Origin: an uncultured Aureispira sp.
GTDB lineage: Bacteria; Bacteroidota; Bacteroidia; Chitinophagales; Saprospiraceae
Reading direction: 5' to 3'
Assembly (NCBI GenBank): GCA_937942475.1
Contig: CALDEP010000270.1
Location: 1-50,658, forward strand
Length of the DNA stretch: 50,658 nucleotides
The notes under the pieces were generated by a model. That model did not search any database, was not told where the DNA came from, and saw nothing but the letters and a program-made list of their open reading frames with translations. Of this stretch, positions 24,777-34,184 are shown piece after piece. Position 1 is the stretch's first letter. Each line of letters starts with the position of its first letter. The translations under genes were made by a program, and so were the position numbers.

Positions 24777-26147
24777 TTATTTCTTGTGACGACTCTTTTT
24801 AGAAGTGTTCTGCTTCCCTTTGTTCGCTTTCGCTACATACCCCGAATTTGTTTTTCCGTTGTATTTTTTAGGTCGTTTGCTTTTTTTATTTTTAATCTTG
24901 GCAATGTAGCTTTTCTTCTCGTGAAAAGCCCCTTTGTAATCTGGATCTTCTTTGTGTTTCTGGGCGTCAATTTCACGCTCCATTTCCTGATTTTCAAAGA
25001 AAGGCGTTTCCGTTATTTCGATCTCCTCTGGCAAATCTAGCATAGGGATAGGCATCCGAATGCGCTTCTCTATTTTATTAATATGATAAGCCTCTGCCCT
25101 TGTAAAAAAGGTAATCGCTGCTCCAGTACGAAACGCACGACCAGTACGACCAATTCGATGCACATAATCATCGTACATTTTAGGCACCTCAAAATTAATA
25201 ACGTGGCTCACCTCTTTGATGTCAATACCTCTCGCCATAACATCTGTTGCTACCAAAATTCGTATGGCACCATCTTTAAAATCTTGAAAGGCATTGATAC
25301 GAGTATTTTGCCCTTTATTAGAATGGATCAATCGGATATTTTCTTTTCCGTACTTTTGTAGGCGAGCAAAAACAAGGTTTGCCGCTTGTTTGGTTCTTAC
25401 GAAAACGATAATTCGATGAAAAGCTTCCTCATCTTCTAATAAACTCGTTAATAAATTGAGTTTTGTCAAAAAATTTGGAACGGCATAGCGAACTTGCGCG
25501 ACGGTTTCTACAGGAGTCGCTTCAGGAGTAATCTCTATCTTGATTGGAAAATCCATAAAATTCCAACTCAATTCCTCTACTCTAGGTGAGAAGGTTGCCG
25601 AGAACAATAAATTTTGCTTCTTGGTGGGCACTACTTCTAGAATGGTGTTTATTTGCCCCATAAAGCCCATATCCATCATTCTATCTGCCTCATCCAAAAC
25701 CATAATCTCTACCTTATTCAGCTTGATATTTTCTTTTTCATACAGCTCTAAGACACGTCTTGGGGTTGTAATAATAATATCAACACCATCCAAAATAGCT
25801 TTTGCTTGAGATTTTCGTCCCACGCCACCATAGATACCTTGGAATCGAATGTCTGTGTATTTAGCCAACTCTCCCACTTGTTGTGTGACTTGAACGACTA
25901 ATTCTTTGGTAGGAACGACAATAATACACCTTGCGGCGATGCCTTTAGCATAGCTTAGTTTTTGCAAAATTGGCAAAACATAAGCGGCTGTTTTTCCCGT
26001 TCCTGTTTGTGCAATACCAATGACATGCTGTCCAGATCTAATGGCAGGAATTGCCTTGATTTGAATAGGTGTTGCCTGTTCAAAGCCTAGATCTTCTAAA
26101 GCATTAATGTATTGTCTTGTTAGTTTTAATTCTTCGAAATGTAGCAT
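24777..26147 (-). CDS. DEAD-box RNA helicase (RhlE-like)
   Basis: This 456-residue ATP-dependent RNA helicase has all core motifs: A46-Q-T-G-T-G-K-T53 (Walker A), P-T-K-E-L (motif Ia), T-P-R-R, D152-E-A-D155, S183-A-T185, the second RecA domain with V-A-T-D-V-M-A-R-G-I-D, and H-R-I-G-R-T-G-R. The Q-motif is T-P-I-Q. The last 70 residues are rich in Lys, Asn and Gly and likely bind RNA nonspecifically. Such proteins help ribosome assembly, RNA decay and cold adaptation. It is cytoplasmic. A good -7 box (TATCTTTG) lies just upstream, and cysQ follows on the same strand. Confidence 0.95.
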   Translation of the reverse strand: MLHFEELKLTRQYINALEDLGFEQATPIQIKAIPAIRSGQHVIGIAQTGTGKTAAYVLPILQKLSYAKGIAARCIIVVPTKELVVQVTQQVGELAKYTDIRFQGIYGGVGRKSQAKAILDGVDIIITTPRRVLELYEKENIKLNKVEIMVLDEADRMMDMGFMGQINTILEVVPTKKQNLLFSATFSPRVEELSWNFMDFPIKIEITPEATPVETVAQVRYAVPNFLTKLNLLTSLLEDEEAFHRIIVFVRTKQAANLVFARLQKYGKENIRLIHSNKGQNTRINAFQDFKDGAIRILVATDVMARGIDIKEVSHVINFEVPKMYDDYVHRIGRTGRAFRTGAAITFFTRAEAYHINKIEKRIRMPIPMLDLPEEIEITETPFFENQEMEREIDAQKHKEDPDYKGAFHEKKSYIAKIKNKKSKRPKKYNGKTNSGYVAKANKGKQNTSKKSRHKK

Positions 26148-26168
26148 ATATTTTTTTCTTAATGGTCA

Positions 26169-26176
26169 CAAAGATA
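26169..26176 (-). promoter_or_regulatory. Candidate -7 box for the helicase-cysQ operon
   Basis: TATCTTTG on the minus strand is an exact match to TAnnTTTG and lies 22 bp before the ATG. No convincing TTTG -33 element is present. Confidence 0.4.
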
Positions 26177-26305
26177 CGGCTTTATTGTTAGAGTAATGCC
26201 TCTGTTTAAAGATTCTTTTGTTTCGTTTGATAATTCTACGTCCTTACAAATCAAGGCAGTTAATTGATCGTTCATAAAGAATTCCTTATATTGCTTATTC
26301 TATAT

Positions 26306-26375
26306 GGTTCTTTGACAACTCTTCTCACGCAGTAAATTATGTTCACCACCTTTGTGGGAAGAGTTGTCAAAGAAC
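26306..26375. repeat. Palindromic element, GGTTCTTTGACAA family, copy 1
   Basis: GTTCTTTGACAACTCTTCTCAC (26307-26328) pairs with the inverted copy at 26354-26375 with one mismatch, over a 25-bp loop. The outer 13 bases match copy 2 at 35502-35698. It lies just upstream of the exported protein at 26412. Confidence 0.75.
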
Positions 26376-26411
26376 GTATTAATGCTGTTTAACTATAAAA
26401 CCAAGTACATT

Positions 26412-27092
26412 ATGAATATATTTTCTGTAGCACTACTTCTTTGTTGTTGTTCTTTTTGGGCAACATCCTCTATTCAAGCTCAAGCTGTTGTAGATTATTA
26501 TAAGCTATTGGCAGATTATGATGATGACATAAAAATGCTCTCTATTGTCTCTAAAGATGGAGAATGGACGATTCAAAGTGCAGAATCTAGTGCTGCTACT
26601 GTTTTTGTAGATGAAGCAACTAATTTTATTGAACTAAAAGACAAAGCTTTTGGAGACATTTTCACCTTGCAAGTGTCCTTGCTAAAAAAAGCAAATGGAG
26701 AAACCTTAGTTGCAGTAGTTAAAAACCATATGGACATTTTTCTACACGGAGAAATTCACATTCTAAAACTACGCAATGGGCGATGGAATGATGTCACAGA
26801 AGAAGTGATACCAGAATTAACGTACAAAGATTTTTCAGAGCAAACAATGAGTTTAGCCGCCTCTGCTTTTAATCCTGCCTTGAATCACCATCTAGAATTT
26901 GGCTATCAACTTCCCCGAAAAGGAACGACAGCTTCTGCCCAAATGCAAACACAAATTCTAAAAGAAAAATGCAAAAATAATGATCCTGCGGTTCGTGAAT
27001 ATTGTGCTTCTTTGCATGAAATCACTTATTCCTCTATTCAATTGAACTGGGATTCAAAAGCAGGGATATTTAAAATAGGCGATAAAAAATAA
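26412..27092 (+). CDS. Exported protein of unknown function
   Basis: The start at 26412 gives 226 residues with a signal peptide (MNIFSVALLLCCC... ending I-Q-A-Q). The in-frame ATG at 26352 lies inside a palindrome and would place 20 odd residues before the leader, so I reject it. The mature protein has no cysteine-pair, lipobox or enzyme motif that I recognise until a C-terminal part with two further cysteines (about K-C-K-N and E-Y-C-A). It seems mixed alpha/beta with V-D-Y-Y-K-L-L after the cleavage site. It should be periplasmic. It is monocistronic, followed by a strong terminator. I do not recognise the family. Confidence 0.7.
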   Translation: MNIFSVALLLCCCSFWATSSIQAQAVVDYYKLLADYDDDIKMLSIVSKDGEWTIQSAESSAATVFVDEATNFIELKDKAFGDIFTLQVSLLKKANGETLVAVVKNHMDIFLHGEIHILKLRNGRWNDVTEEVIPELTYKDFSEQTMSLAASAFNPALNHHLEFGYQLPRKGTTASAQMQTQILKEKCKNNDPAVREYCASLHEITYSSIQLNWDSKAGIFKIGDKK

Positions 27093-27127
27093 ACCATACA
27101 ATCTTTTATTCGCTGTCGCTCGAAAAA

Positions 27128-27169
27128 TAAAAAACAGAATAAGTCCTTATGACTTATTCTGTTTTTTTT
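27128..27169 (+). terminator. Intrinsic terminator
   Basis: AAAAAACAGAATAAGTCCTTATGACTTATTCTGTTTTTTTT: a stem of about 17 bp with A- and T-runs, downstream of the exported protein gene. Confidence 0.93.
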
Positions 27170-27205
27170 ATGCTTAACTAATCAAGTCTTAATCAATCTA
27201 TCTTA

Positions 27206-27435
27206 GTTAACTGATGTTACGCAAGAAATAATTAGATTGATAAAAAAAGCAAAATTTAGGCGTCAATTTGTTCTTAATGTTTAATGCTGAATTTTTAATG
27301 TTAAATGCTATATAGCGATAATGAACATTAAAAATTCAGCATTGAGAATTAAACATTAAAACAGTGCTTAAATAAGCAAGGAGAGGTTTCAGTCGTAATT
27401 GAAAAAAGCTTCTTGCGTAACATGAGTTAGTTAAC
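27206..27435. repeat. Long nested palindrome reaching into the CotH-type gene
   Basis: The outer arms are GTTAACTGATGTTACGCAAGAA (27206-27227, two parts: GTTAACT and TGTTACGCAAGAA) and their inverse at 27410-27435. The inner arms are a perfect 20-bp pair, 27283-27302 with 27325-27344. The right outer arm supplies the last codons and the stop (27427-27429) of the minus-strand CotH gene. Confidence 0.75.
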
Positions 27436-29709
27436 GACCATCTTCAAAGAAGCACCATCAATAGAGATAATATACATCCCAGATGCCCAGTCAGAAGTTT
27501 GAATAGACAAATTCTTTCTAATCGTATTTTCATAGATTAATTGTCCGTAAATATCATAAACAAGAACCATTCTTTCTTGCTCTTTTTCTTCTGTAATTTC
27601 TAAATTAAACGACGTACTAGCAGGATTTGGATACGCTCTAAAATCAATCGTTGATCCATCCAAAGTAGTGATACTATTAACTAGTGAATTTTCTGCACCA
27701 AAAGTTGGAAACATCGTCTGAAAAGCCCCTGTACCATTAACATAACGACCATAAGAAGTATCTGCTACTTGAGCCGTATACGTTACTTGATCTAAAATAG
27801 CCCCTGCTGGATCTGACAAATAAATGCTCTCTCCTGCTGCTGACAATTTAAAATTAGCATGATATCCCATTTGAGAAATATCGTTATCTGCCCACACCAC
27901 AAAATAGCTATTTGGAGCAATCGTTGCGCCTGCTGGAAAAGTCCATTGAGTTAGATCCGCTCCATCATCTGAAAGGTGGTAATTCTCTAAATCAATGGTC
28001 GTGCTACCGTTATTGTAAAGCTCAATCCAATCGTCGTATTCACCATCTTGATCTGCCATTACAAAATCATTTGAAGCTAAAAATTCGTTAATCACTAAAT
28101 CATTAGCAACAGGAGCTCCTGCTGAGATAGAATAATATTCATGCTCTGCTCTTTGAGGAGAGAATTTTCCAATATTACTGTTTTCAGCATAAATGTAGTA
28201 TTCCATAAATAATGTTGTCATGGTAACTTCTACACCATAAACGCCATCATTTGCTGAACCATCATTGTGCAATCCATCATCATACATGAGTACTCTTTCA
28301 AAAGGAGCACCTTGAGCCGATCTATAACCAAGATAAACGGCATTTTCATCCTGTACGTTAGCCGTAATACTCACTGGATCGCTTACCAAAGGAGTACTGT
28401 TAGATGGGGTCACATTTGTTATGGTTGGTTCTGTTTGTGTAAAATCTGTTAAACCCAACAAATAGGCACTTCTACCATTCATCAAATTGGTAATACCAAC
28501 ATAACTTGCACCACCTCCACCTCCACCACCAGGACCACCTCCGCCAGTACTGACGTCTGTTGTTAGGTTATCTGTAAAGTTAGCATAAGTAAAAAACTTG
28601 TTAGCATCTGCCTGAACAGCTGCATCAATCGTAGTTTGTAACGCTTGTCCTGTTGTATAATAAGAACCATCGTCAAAGTTTTCTAAAAGAATGGTCTTAC
28701 AATGTGCTAGGTACATTCTTTTGTACATCGGTATGCTCAATAATTGTTGTATCAAAGGAAAATTAGCATCGTTTTCATGCAACAAATGACTCATTTGCTG
28801 TTTGTCAACCGTAGAATTCAAATTACCAGTACCCGTCATTGCAAATTGACCAAAAGACTCATTCAAATCCCAAACAATTGGTATGAATTTACCATAACTG
28901 TTTCTATACAAATAGTAATTCTGTGTAAAACCTCCAATATAACTATCCAAGTTGACCAAGACGTTATCAAAAGCAAGCATCCACAAAGCTCTATCCACAT
29001 CCAAGATATCTTCAACGGAATTAATTGAACTTCCTAAAGTATCACAAAGGTCAATCAACTCATCCCATCCAATATCAGATTTCAGCTCATAAGCAGCGTA
29101 ATAATTTGTACTATCTGGTCCTAAATCTACTAAATTAGGATAGTCATTTGTTCCTTGTCCTGCTCCAGCAGGTGGATTACATTTGATAAAGGTGTTCTTT
29201 TTAGAATAAAAGCGATTGTTTACAAATTTCTTTGTAATCGCTTCTGAATTGCTGTACAAACCAATTAAAGTTCCATTGACAGATACGTTTGCATAGTTTG
29301 ACAAAGGGGCATCCATGTATTGTCTCAAAACTTGGTAGGATAATACTTCTCTTACAAAAGAAGGATCTTTAGCGACATTACTCAACTTTATATCTGTATA
29401 AGCTTCGTAGATATGATCTTTGTAAGTATCCAACTCAATGTGAAAAGGATTTTTAGTTTGGTTGGCATTGTAGGTACTATTTCCTTTGTACTTTACGCCA
29501 ACACTATCAAATACAACCCCATTAATGGTCACGCTTTGTGCCATAATATAATTTTCATTCCCTGCCTTTTCAGCATCTAATAATTGATCCCAGTTACTTT
29601 GGGCAAATGTAATTTCTATGTTTTGAATCGTGTTCAAATCATAAAAACTTTGAGCTATTAAGCAGTGCGTTACCAGCACAAAAAAGAAGGTATAAATGTA
29701 CTTTATCAT
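27427..29709 (-). CDS. CotH kinase family surface protein with lamin-tail and T9SS domains
   Basis: This 760-residue protein has a signal peptide (about 19 residues, ending C-L-I-A-Q). A CotH domain spans about 30-385, with V-G-V-K-Y-K-G-N-S-T, F-D-N-V-L-V-N-L-D and P-I-V-W-D-L-N-E-S-F. A Gly-rich hinge follows (about 386-402), then a beta domain with Y-D-D-G-L-H-N-D-G. A lamin-tail domain (about 537-650) starts L-V-I-N-E-F-L-A-S-N, and a T9SS sorting domain (about 688-760) has Y-P-N-P-A-S-T-S. Bacillus CotH is a spore-coat protein kinase; Bacteroidota members are secreted and uncharacterised. It should be displayed on the cell surface or released. Its stop codon lies inside a long palindrome. 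Confidence 0.9.
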   Translation of the reverse strand: MIKYIYTFFFVLVTHCLIAQSFYDLNTIQNIEITFAQSNWDQLLDAEKAGNENYIMAQSVTINGVVFDSVGVKYKGNSTYNANQTKNPFHIELDTYKDHIYEAYTDIKLSNVAKDPSFVREVLSYQVLRQYMDAPLSNYANVSVNGTLIGLYSNSEAITKKFVNNRFYSKKNTFIKCNPPAGAGQGTNDYPNLVDLGPDSTNYYAAYELKSDIGWDELIDLCDTLGSSINSVEDILDVDRALWMLAFDNVLVNLDSYIGGFTQNYYLYRNSYGKFIPIVWDLNESFGQFAMTGTGNLNSTVDKQQMSHLLHENDANFPLIQQLLSIPMYKRMYLAHCKTILLENFDDGSYYTTGQALQTTIDAAVQADANKFFTYANFTDNLTTDVSTGGGGPGGGGGGGASYVGITNLMNGRSAYLLGLTDFTQTEPTITNVTPSNSTPLVSDPVSITANVQDENAVYLGYRSAQGAPFERVLMYDDGLHNDGSANDGVYGVEVTMTTLFMEYYIYAENSNIGKFSPQRAEHEYYSISAGAPVANDLVINEFLASNDFVMADQDGEYDDWIELYNNGSTTIDLENYHLSDDGADLTQWTFPAGATIAPNSYFVVWADNDISQMGYHANFKLSAAGESIYLSDPAGAILDQVTYTAQVADTSYGRYVNGTGAFQTMFPTFGAENSLVNSITTLDGSTIDFRAYPNPASTSFNLEITEEKEQERMVLVYDIYGQLIYENTIRKNLSIQTSDWASGMYIISIDGASLKMVVN

Positions 29710-30162
29710 TTAATAATAATTTAACGTTATTAATAGATTAATTTTACGTAAAATTATTTAGACGTTTTAATTTCTAAAATCCCTCGGTGTTTTCCATTAA
29801 AAAAAAATAAAGTCTTGTTATTGAAAACAATACCCTCCTTTATTTGTTATAAATATGTGTTTGTTAATGAAATAGTAGTTTAAAGGGAACATTACTTTAA
29901 TGTAAAGTATTGCTTATTTTTTTTATAAATAAAGAACAGCAATACAATTGCCCCCCTAAATCCTTTGGTTAAACCTAACCACTTTCTAACTACAGCAAGA
30001 ACCAATACGGTTCGCATCTCAATCCTTATCATCCTGTTTTGTTAACTGCTAGGAACTAGCATCAGCAAACCTATACTCTTTCTGAAAAAGCAAACACCAT
30101 AGATGTAAAAAATAATCTATGCCATCCTTTTTCAAAACTTACCTAAAATATAGACTTAATAT
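29710..30162. other. 453-bp divergent intergenic region
   Basis: It lies between the CotH-type and MscS genes. It holds a short perfect dyad TACTTTA-ATG-TAAAGTA (29893-29909) that could be an operator or hairpin. I see no gene and none of the long palindromes. Confidence 0.45.
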
Positions 30163-31164
30163 ATGGACGACAAACTAAGCGATCAATTTCAAAATCAAAT
30201 GACTTCTTCATGGGACAAAATAATTAATAAATTAGCTGGATGGATAGATTCTGTTATACTAAATCTACCTAACTTAATATTAGCTATTCTTATTTTCTCC
30301 TTGGTCTATTGGTTGTCTACTTATGTCAAAAGTTGGATTAACAAACTACTTCGAAGAGCCATAAAAGAAGCCTCTATCAGAGGTTTGATCTCAAACATGT
30401 CCTCTATTATTTTTATTTCTTTAGGCTTAATTTTGGCTTTGAATGTCCTAAATTTGAATGATGTTTTAACCTCCATTTTAGCGGGTGCTGGAGTCGCAGG
30501 TTTAGCAGTTGGTTTGGCCTTACAAGGAACCTTAGCCAATACCTTTTCTGGTATTTTCTTAGCCATTAGGGACGTTCTTAATGTTGGAGATTGGGTAGAA
30601 ACCAATGGTTTTTCTGGAGTTATTATAGAAATTGACCTTAGAAATACAAAAGTAAAAGAAGCAGATAATAATATTGTTGTTATTCCCAACCAAATGATTT
30701 TAGACAATCCATTTAAAAACTATGGTCTGACAACAAAAATTCGCTCTACTATTAAATGTGGTGTTGCTTATGGTTCTGACCTTGAAAGCGTTCAAACAAT
30801 TGCAAAAGAAGCTATTGCAGAACTATACCCACCTCAAGATGGACAAGAAGTAGAATTTCATTATTTAGAATTTGGAGGAAGTTCTATTGACTTTCAATTA
30901 CGTTTCTGGGTCAATGCTACTAAAAAATTGACAGCTTTGGAAGCAAAAAGTAAAGCCATGATGGCACTCAAAAAAGCATTTGACGAATATGGTATTGATA
31001 TTCCATTCCCCATTCGAACCTTATACATTCCCAAAATAGAAAATAAAGTACCTGACCTTGCTGGAGACCAGGAAGCTCCTAAGGAGAAGCCTAAAAAAAT
31101 TCCCACTAAAAAAGCCAGTGAAAAATGGTTAGAGAAAGACATTTTTAATAAAGAAGACGCTTAA
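30163..31164 (+). CDS. Small-conductance mechanosensitive channel, MscS family
   Basis: This is a 333-residue inner-membrane channel that releases solutes on hypo-osmotic shock. After about 20 polar residues come three membrane segments (about 30-52, 72-92 and 100-125). The pore helix keeps the MscS Gly/Ala pattern in G-V-A-G-L-A-V-G-L-A-L-Q-G-T-L-A-N. The beta domain follows with V-G-D-W-V-E and the family motif V-V-I-P-N-Q (here I-V-V-I-P-N-Q-M). The C-terminal alpha/beta vestibule ends near residue 290; the rest is a Lys/Pro-rich tail of about 45 residues absent from E. coli MscS. The gene stands alone, convergent with the parvulin gene; a palindromic repeat fills the space between. Confidence 0.95.
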   Translation: MDDKLSDQFQNQMTSSWDKIINKLAGWIDSVILNLPNLILAILIFSLVYWLSTYVKSWINKLLRRAIKEASIRGLISNMSSIIFISLGLILALNVLNLNDVLTSILAGAGVAGLAVGLALQGTLANTFSGIFLAIRDVLNVGDWVETNGFSGVIIEIDLRNTKVKEADNNIVVIPNQMILDNPFKNYGLTTKIRSTIKCGVAYGSDLESVQTIAKEAIAELYPPQDGQEVEFHYLEFGGSSIDFQLRFWVNATKKLTALEAKSKAMMALKKAFDEYGIDIPFPIRTLYIPKIENKVPDLAGDQEAPKEKPKKIPTKKASEKWLEKDIFNKEDA

Positions 31165-31220
31165 TCATTTGATCCTATTCTAGGAATTATCAAAGAACAA
31201 CAAAATAAAAAAACATAAAA

Positions 31221-31406
31221 AAAGAGCTGTGTTAACGATCATTACTTCGTGTAGAAATTATATCAGATTGATTATCAGAAAGATAGCCCCAAAGAGCCAA
31301 AAGTATTAAAATATCTGATAATCAAACTGATATGAAATGGTTTTTATGTTTTTTGGTAAAAAAACTAAAAATCCCACGAAGTATTAACGATGCAGCACAG
31401 CTCTTT
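31221..31406. repeat. Palindromic element, TACTTCGTG family, copy B
   Basis: Outer arms AAAGAGCTGTG...TACTTCGTG (31221-31251) and CACGAAGTA...CACAGCTCTTT (31375-31406) pair over about 31 bp with few mismatches. Inner arms near 31260-31280 and 31315-31335 (ATATCAG-TTGATTATCAGA) also pair. The element lies between two convergent genes. Its right half is close to copy A. Confidence 0.8.
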
Positions 31407-31433
31407 CCCTTTTTAGGCATGATAGATAGCAAC

Positions 31434-33386
31434 TTATTTTACCATACTCTTCAATACCTCTTCATTGATTTCAACTTTAAATTTCTCTTTCAGTTTTTTA
31501 ATCAATTCCTTTTCTAAGTTGTCTTGATAATCAGCTACAACATAACCACGAGCTTCGTCCAAGGTCTTAACAGAAGGCGCAATAATTTCTTCTATTTTAG
31601 TAAAAAAAGTAGAACCATCTTTGCTGTATCCTTTATTAACAACGCCTGCTTTCCACTTCAATTTATCCAGCTCCATGTTTTTACCTTTCTCATAAATTCC
31701 GCTAGTAGTTTGTACGATTTCACGATCTTTATTGAACATAGATTTTACGCTTTCAGCACTTTTCTTTTTTGCTTTAGACTGAATCTTTTTAACCGTTTTT
31801 TTATCGTCTGTACGCAAGGTATAAAACGTAGCGTTGGCACGTTCTTTCCATTTATAATTGTCCTTATTTCCGTCATAAAACGTTTTCAGACCCTCTTCAT
31901 CGCTAGATGCTTTGTCCCAAACCAATTGTTTTTTGACTTCAAACAACAAGATGCCTTCTTCATATTCACGCATCAAAGCCTTAAATTCAGGATAACGTTT
32001 GTCCAATTGCGTTTCCTCGTAAGCCAAACACTTTTGAGTCGCTAATTTTTTCATAATACGATCTACAGCCGCTTCAATGGTACGAGGTTGCTCGTTCATT
32101 CGTTCACTGTGCGCACGTTGAGCAATTGACGTAAATTCACGAATGGTTCCTTTTATATTCCCCACGACAAACAAAACTTTGTTTTCTATCGCTGGATTTT
32201 TCTCTGCTTTCCATTTATACGTTAGGAAGGTATTCTCTTTTTTCAGTAAATCAATCAATTCTTTCTTTACCGCTTCGTCCTCTTTATAATTTCCTTCTTT
32301 CTTGATGTCTGCGACCAAAGCATCTTGAATAATTTGGAAACGTGGCTTACGCTTAATTTTATTGGTAATTTCTGATTTTACATCTTGGTATTTAGGATTT
32401 TTAATTCCTTGGTAACGCTTTAAGATATGCCATCCTGCTTCTGTTTTTACAGGCTTAGAAATATTTCCATCTTGCTCTAAGGCAAAAATAGCTTTTTCAA
32501 AATCTTGAGCATAGCTGTTAATTCCAATCCATCCCAATTGACCACCTCTATTTTTGGTCGCATTATCTTGAGAATATTTGCTAGCTAATTCTTCAAATTT
32601 AGCCCCTTCTTTCAACGTATTGTACAATGAATCTGCCAATGCTTTTGCAGCTTCTGGATTTTTCTTTGTACGCAATAAAACATGTGCCACCTTAATTCTT
32701 CCAAATGCTGGACGTACATCATCTACACGAATGATATGGTACCCTTTATTAGTAGTAACAATATCAGAAAATGCTCCTTTTTTAGTCTCGTACATAGCTG
32801 TTTCCAAACCATAAGGTAATTGTAAAGCGGTAAACCAGTCTAAATTACCACCATTGGCATTGCTATATTTATCATCAGAATATTGTTTTGCCAAAGCATT
32901 AAAATTCTGAGCCGTCAATTCTCCTTTGACTTTTTTAGCCCGTTCAAAAGCCTCTCTTTTTTGCTTTTCATCTGCATTTTGATCTGCTGCAATAAAAATA
33001 TGGCTAATTTTACGATCCTCTTTGCTTCTCTCATAAGCTTCACGCACCAATTTCTCTGTAATTTCTCTATCGGTCAAGTAAGTACTTGCCAATTGGCGTT
33101 TGTACTGATCTTGTTCACGCTTTACCTCTGGTTTTTCACTAAGTCCAATGTCTACTCCTTCTGCCACTTGAAGTTTAAAGTTTACATATAAATCCAAGTA
33201 CTCTTTGAGTGACTTTTCACTATAATCTGCCTTTTCTCCATTTGTTTTGTTGTAGATATATTGGAACTCAGAAACATTAACTTCTTTGCCATTTACCTTA
33301 AACAATACGGGATCATCTTGTCCTTGAATATTAGAAGTAAGCAATAACGCTACAGCCATAAAAATGGCACCTATACGATTGAGCAT
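31434..33386 (-). CDS. Periplasmic peptidyl-prolyl isomerase with two parvulin domains (SurA/PrsA-like)
   Basis: This 650-residue exported chaperone has a signal peptide (about 23 residues, ending N-I-Q-G-Q). The N-terminal segment resembles SurA's, and two parvulin domains follow. The first is at about 115-225, with I-S-H-I-F-I, Y-S-D-D-K-Y-S-N-A-N-G-G-N-L-D-W-F and G-Y-H-I-I-R-V. The second is at about 228-335, with V-A-H-V-L-L-R, Y-S-Q-D-N-A-T-K-N-R-G-G-Q-L-G-W and G-W-H-I-L-K-R. A long helical C-terminal region of about 300 residues follows. Such proteins help outer-membrane protein folding. The C-terminal extension is longer than in SurA but common in Bacteroidota. No partner gene is adjacent. 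Confidence 0.93.
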   Translation of the reverse strand: MLNRIGAIFMAVALLLTSNIQGQDDPVLFKVNGKEVNVSEFQYIYNKTNGEKADYSEKSLKEYLDLYVNFKLQVAEGVDIGLSEKPEVKREQDQYKRQLASTYLTDREITEKLVREAYERSKEDRKISHIFIAADQNADEKQKREAFERAKKVKGELTAQNFNALAKQYSDDKYSNANGGNLDWFTALQLPYGLETAMYETKKGAFSDIVTTNKGYHIIRVDDVRPAFGRIKVAHVLLRTKKNPEAAKALADSLYNTLKEGAKFEELASKYSQDNATKNRGGQLGWIGINSYAQDFEKAIFALEQDGNISKPVKTEAGWHILKRYQGIKNPKYQDVKSEITNKIKRKPRFQIIQDALVADIKKEGNYKEDEAVKKELIDLLKKENTFLTYKWKAEKNPAIENKVLFVVGNIKGTIREFTSIAQRAHSERMNEQPRTIEAAVDRIMKKLATQKCLAYEETQLDKRYPEFKALMREYEEGILLFEVKKQLVWDKASSDEEGLKTFYDGNKDNYKWKERANATFYTLRTDDKKTVKKIQSKAKKKSAESVKSMFNKDREIVQTTSGIYEKGKNMELDKLKWKAGVVNKGYSKDGSTFFTKIEEIIAPSVKTLDEARGYVVADYQDNLEKELIKKLKEKFKVEINEEVLKSMVK

Positions 33387-34184
33387 ATCTGTCTATTTAA
33401 TTTTTTGAGTTGATTGTAAAATAAATATTTCGCTTTTATAGAGTAGTTTATCTAGTAAACGAACTACTTTATATTTTATAGTAATGTAAAGATAATACTT
33501 CGTGGAGTTTTTAGTTTTTTTTTGCAAAAACATAAAAACACATCTTGTATTAGATTGGTACACGAAGTATAGTAAAGAATAACGGATCATTACTGAAACG
33601 AAAGGAATTTGCATTTCCGTTAAAACAGTGCAAAAATATGGAATTTATACTAAAGCCCCTATTTTATAGGTCTAATAATGTAGACCACCTTAACTGTTTA
33701 TGAATATTATATACAAATCTTAACAATTCTATCCGTAATCAGGATAATTTACTGCCACATTTCAATTATTTTCACTGGACTATTCCTCAAAAAAGATGAT
33801 TTTATCAAAAAAAATATCCATTTTTTTCTTTTATTAGCCTTATAATAATTTAAAAATTGCCCATATCTTATCCTCCTCGCTCACTTAGTCCACCAAAAAT
33901 AGTGCTAAAGAGTTTAAAGTAAGTATACATCTTGCAGAAATTCTGTATCTTTAGCCCTTATAAAATTACTAAAATAAAGGTCGTTCCTTGACAAATCATG
34001 TGATAATATTTTAATGGTTATCTTTATTGAACAATATGAGCCCTACGTTTTAAGTAGCAAGTCGTCTGTTTTCTTTTTGATAATAACTTCTACTTAAAAC
34101 TTATATCCTTATTCAGTACTTGATAAAGTAAGCCCTATTTTAAAATTTCACACCATTTGTCAAAGACCCATAAAGGTTAAAACA
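33387..34184. other. 798-bp divergent intergenic region
   Basis: It lies between the parvulin gene and the lipoprotein-DUF3109 pair. It contains palindrome copy C (33493-33570) and, 3' of it, a possible promoter box TATCTTTAG (33946-33954, plus). The same 12-base string TGTATCTTTAGC recurs at 48685-48696 upstream of the TlpA-like gene. I see no convincing gene. Confidence 0.45.
33493..33570. repeat. Palindromic element, TACTTCGTG family, copy C
   Basis: The ends are TAATACTTCGTGG and CACGAAGTAT. The interior, read on the minus strand, has the TTTTTATG...AAAAAACTAAAAACTCC stretch shared with copies A and B. It is shorter than those copies, so probably internally deleted. Confidence 0.7.

Noticed and set aside
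33393-33614. 73-residue minus-strand frame
   Set aside because: It covers palindrome copy C and has no protein-like features.
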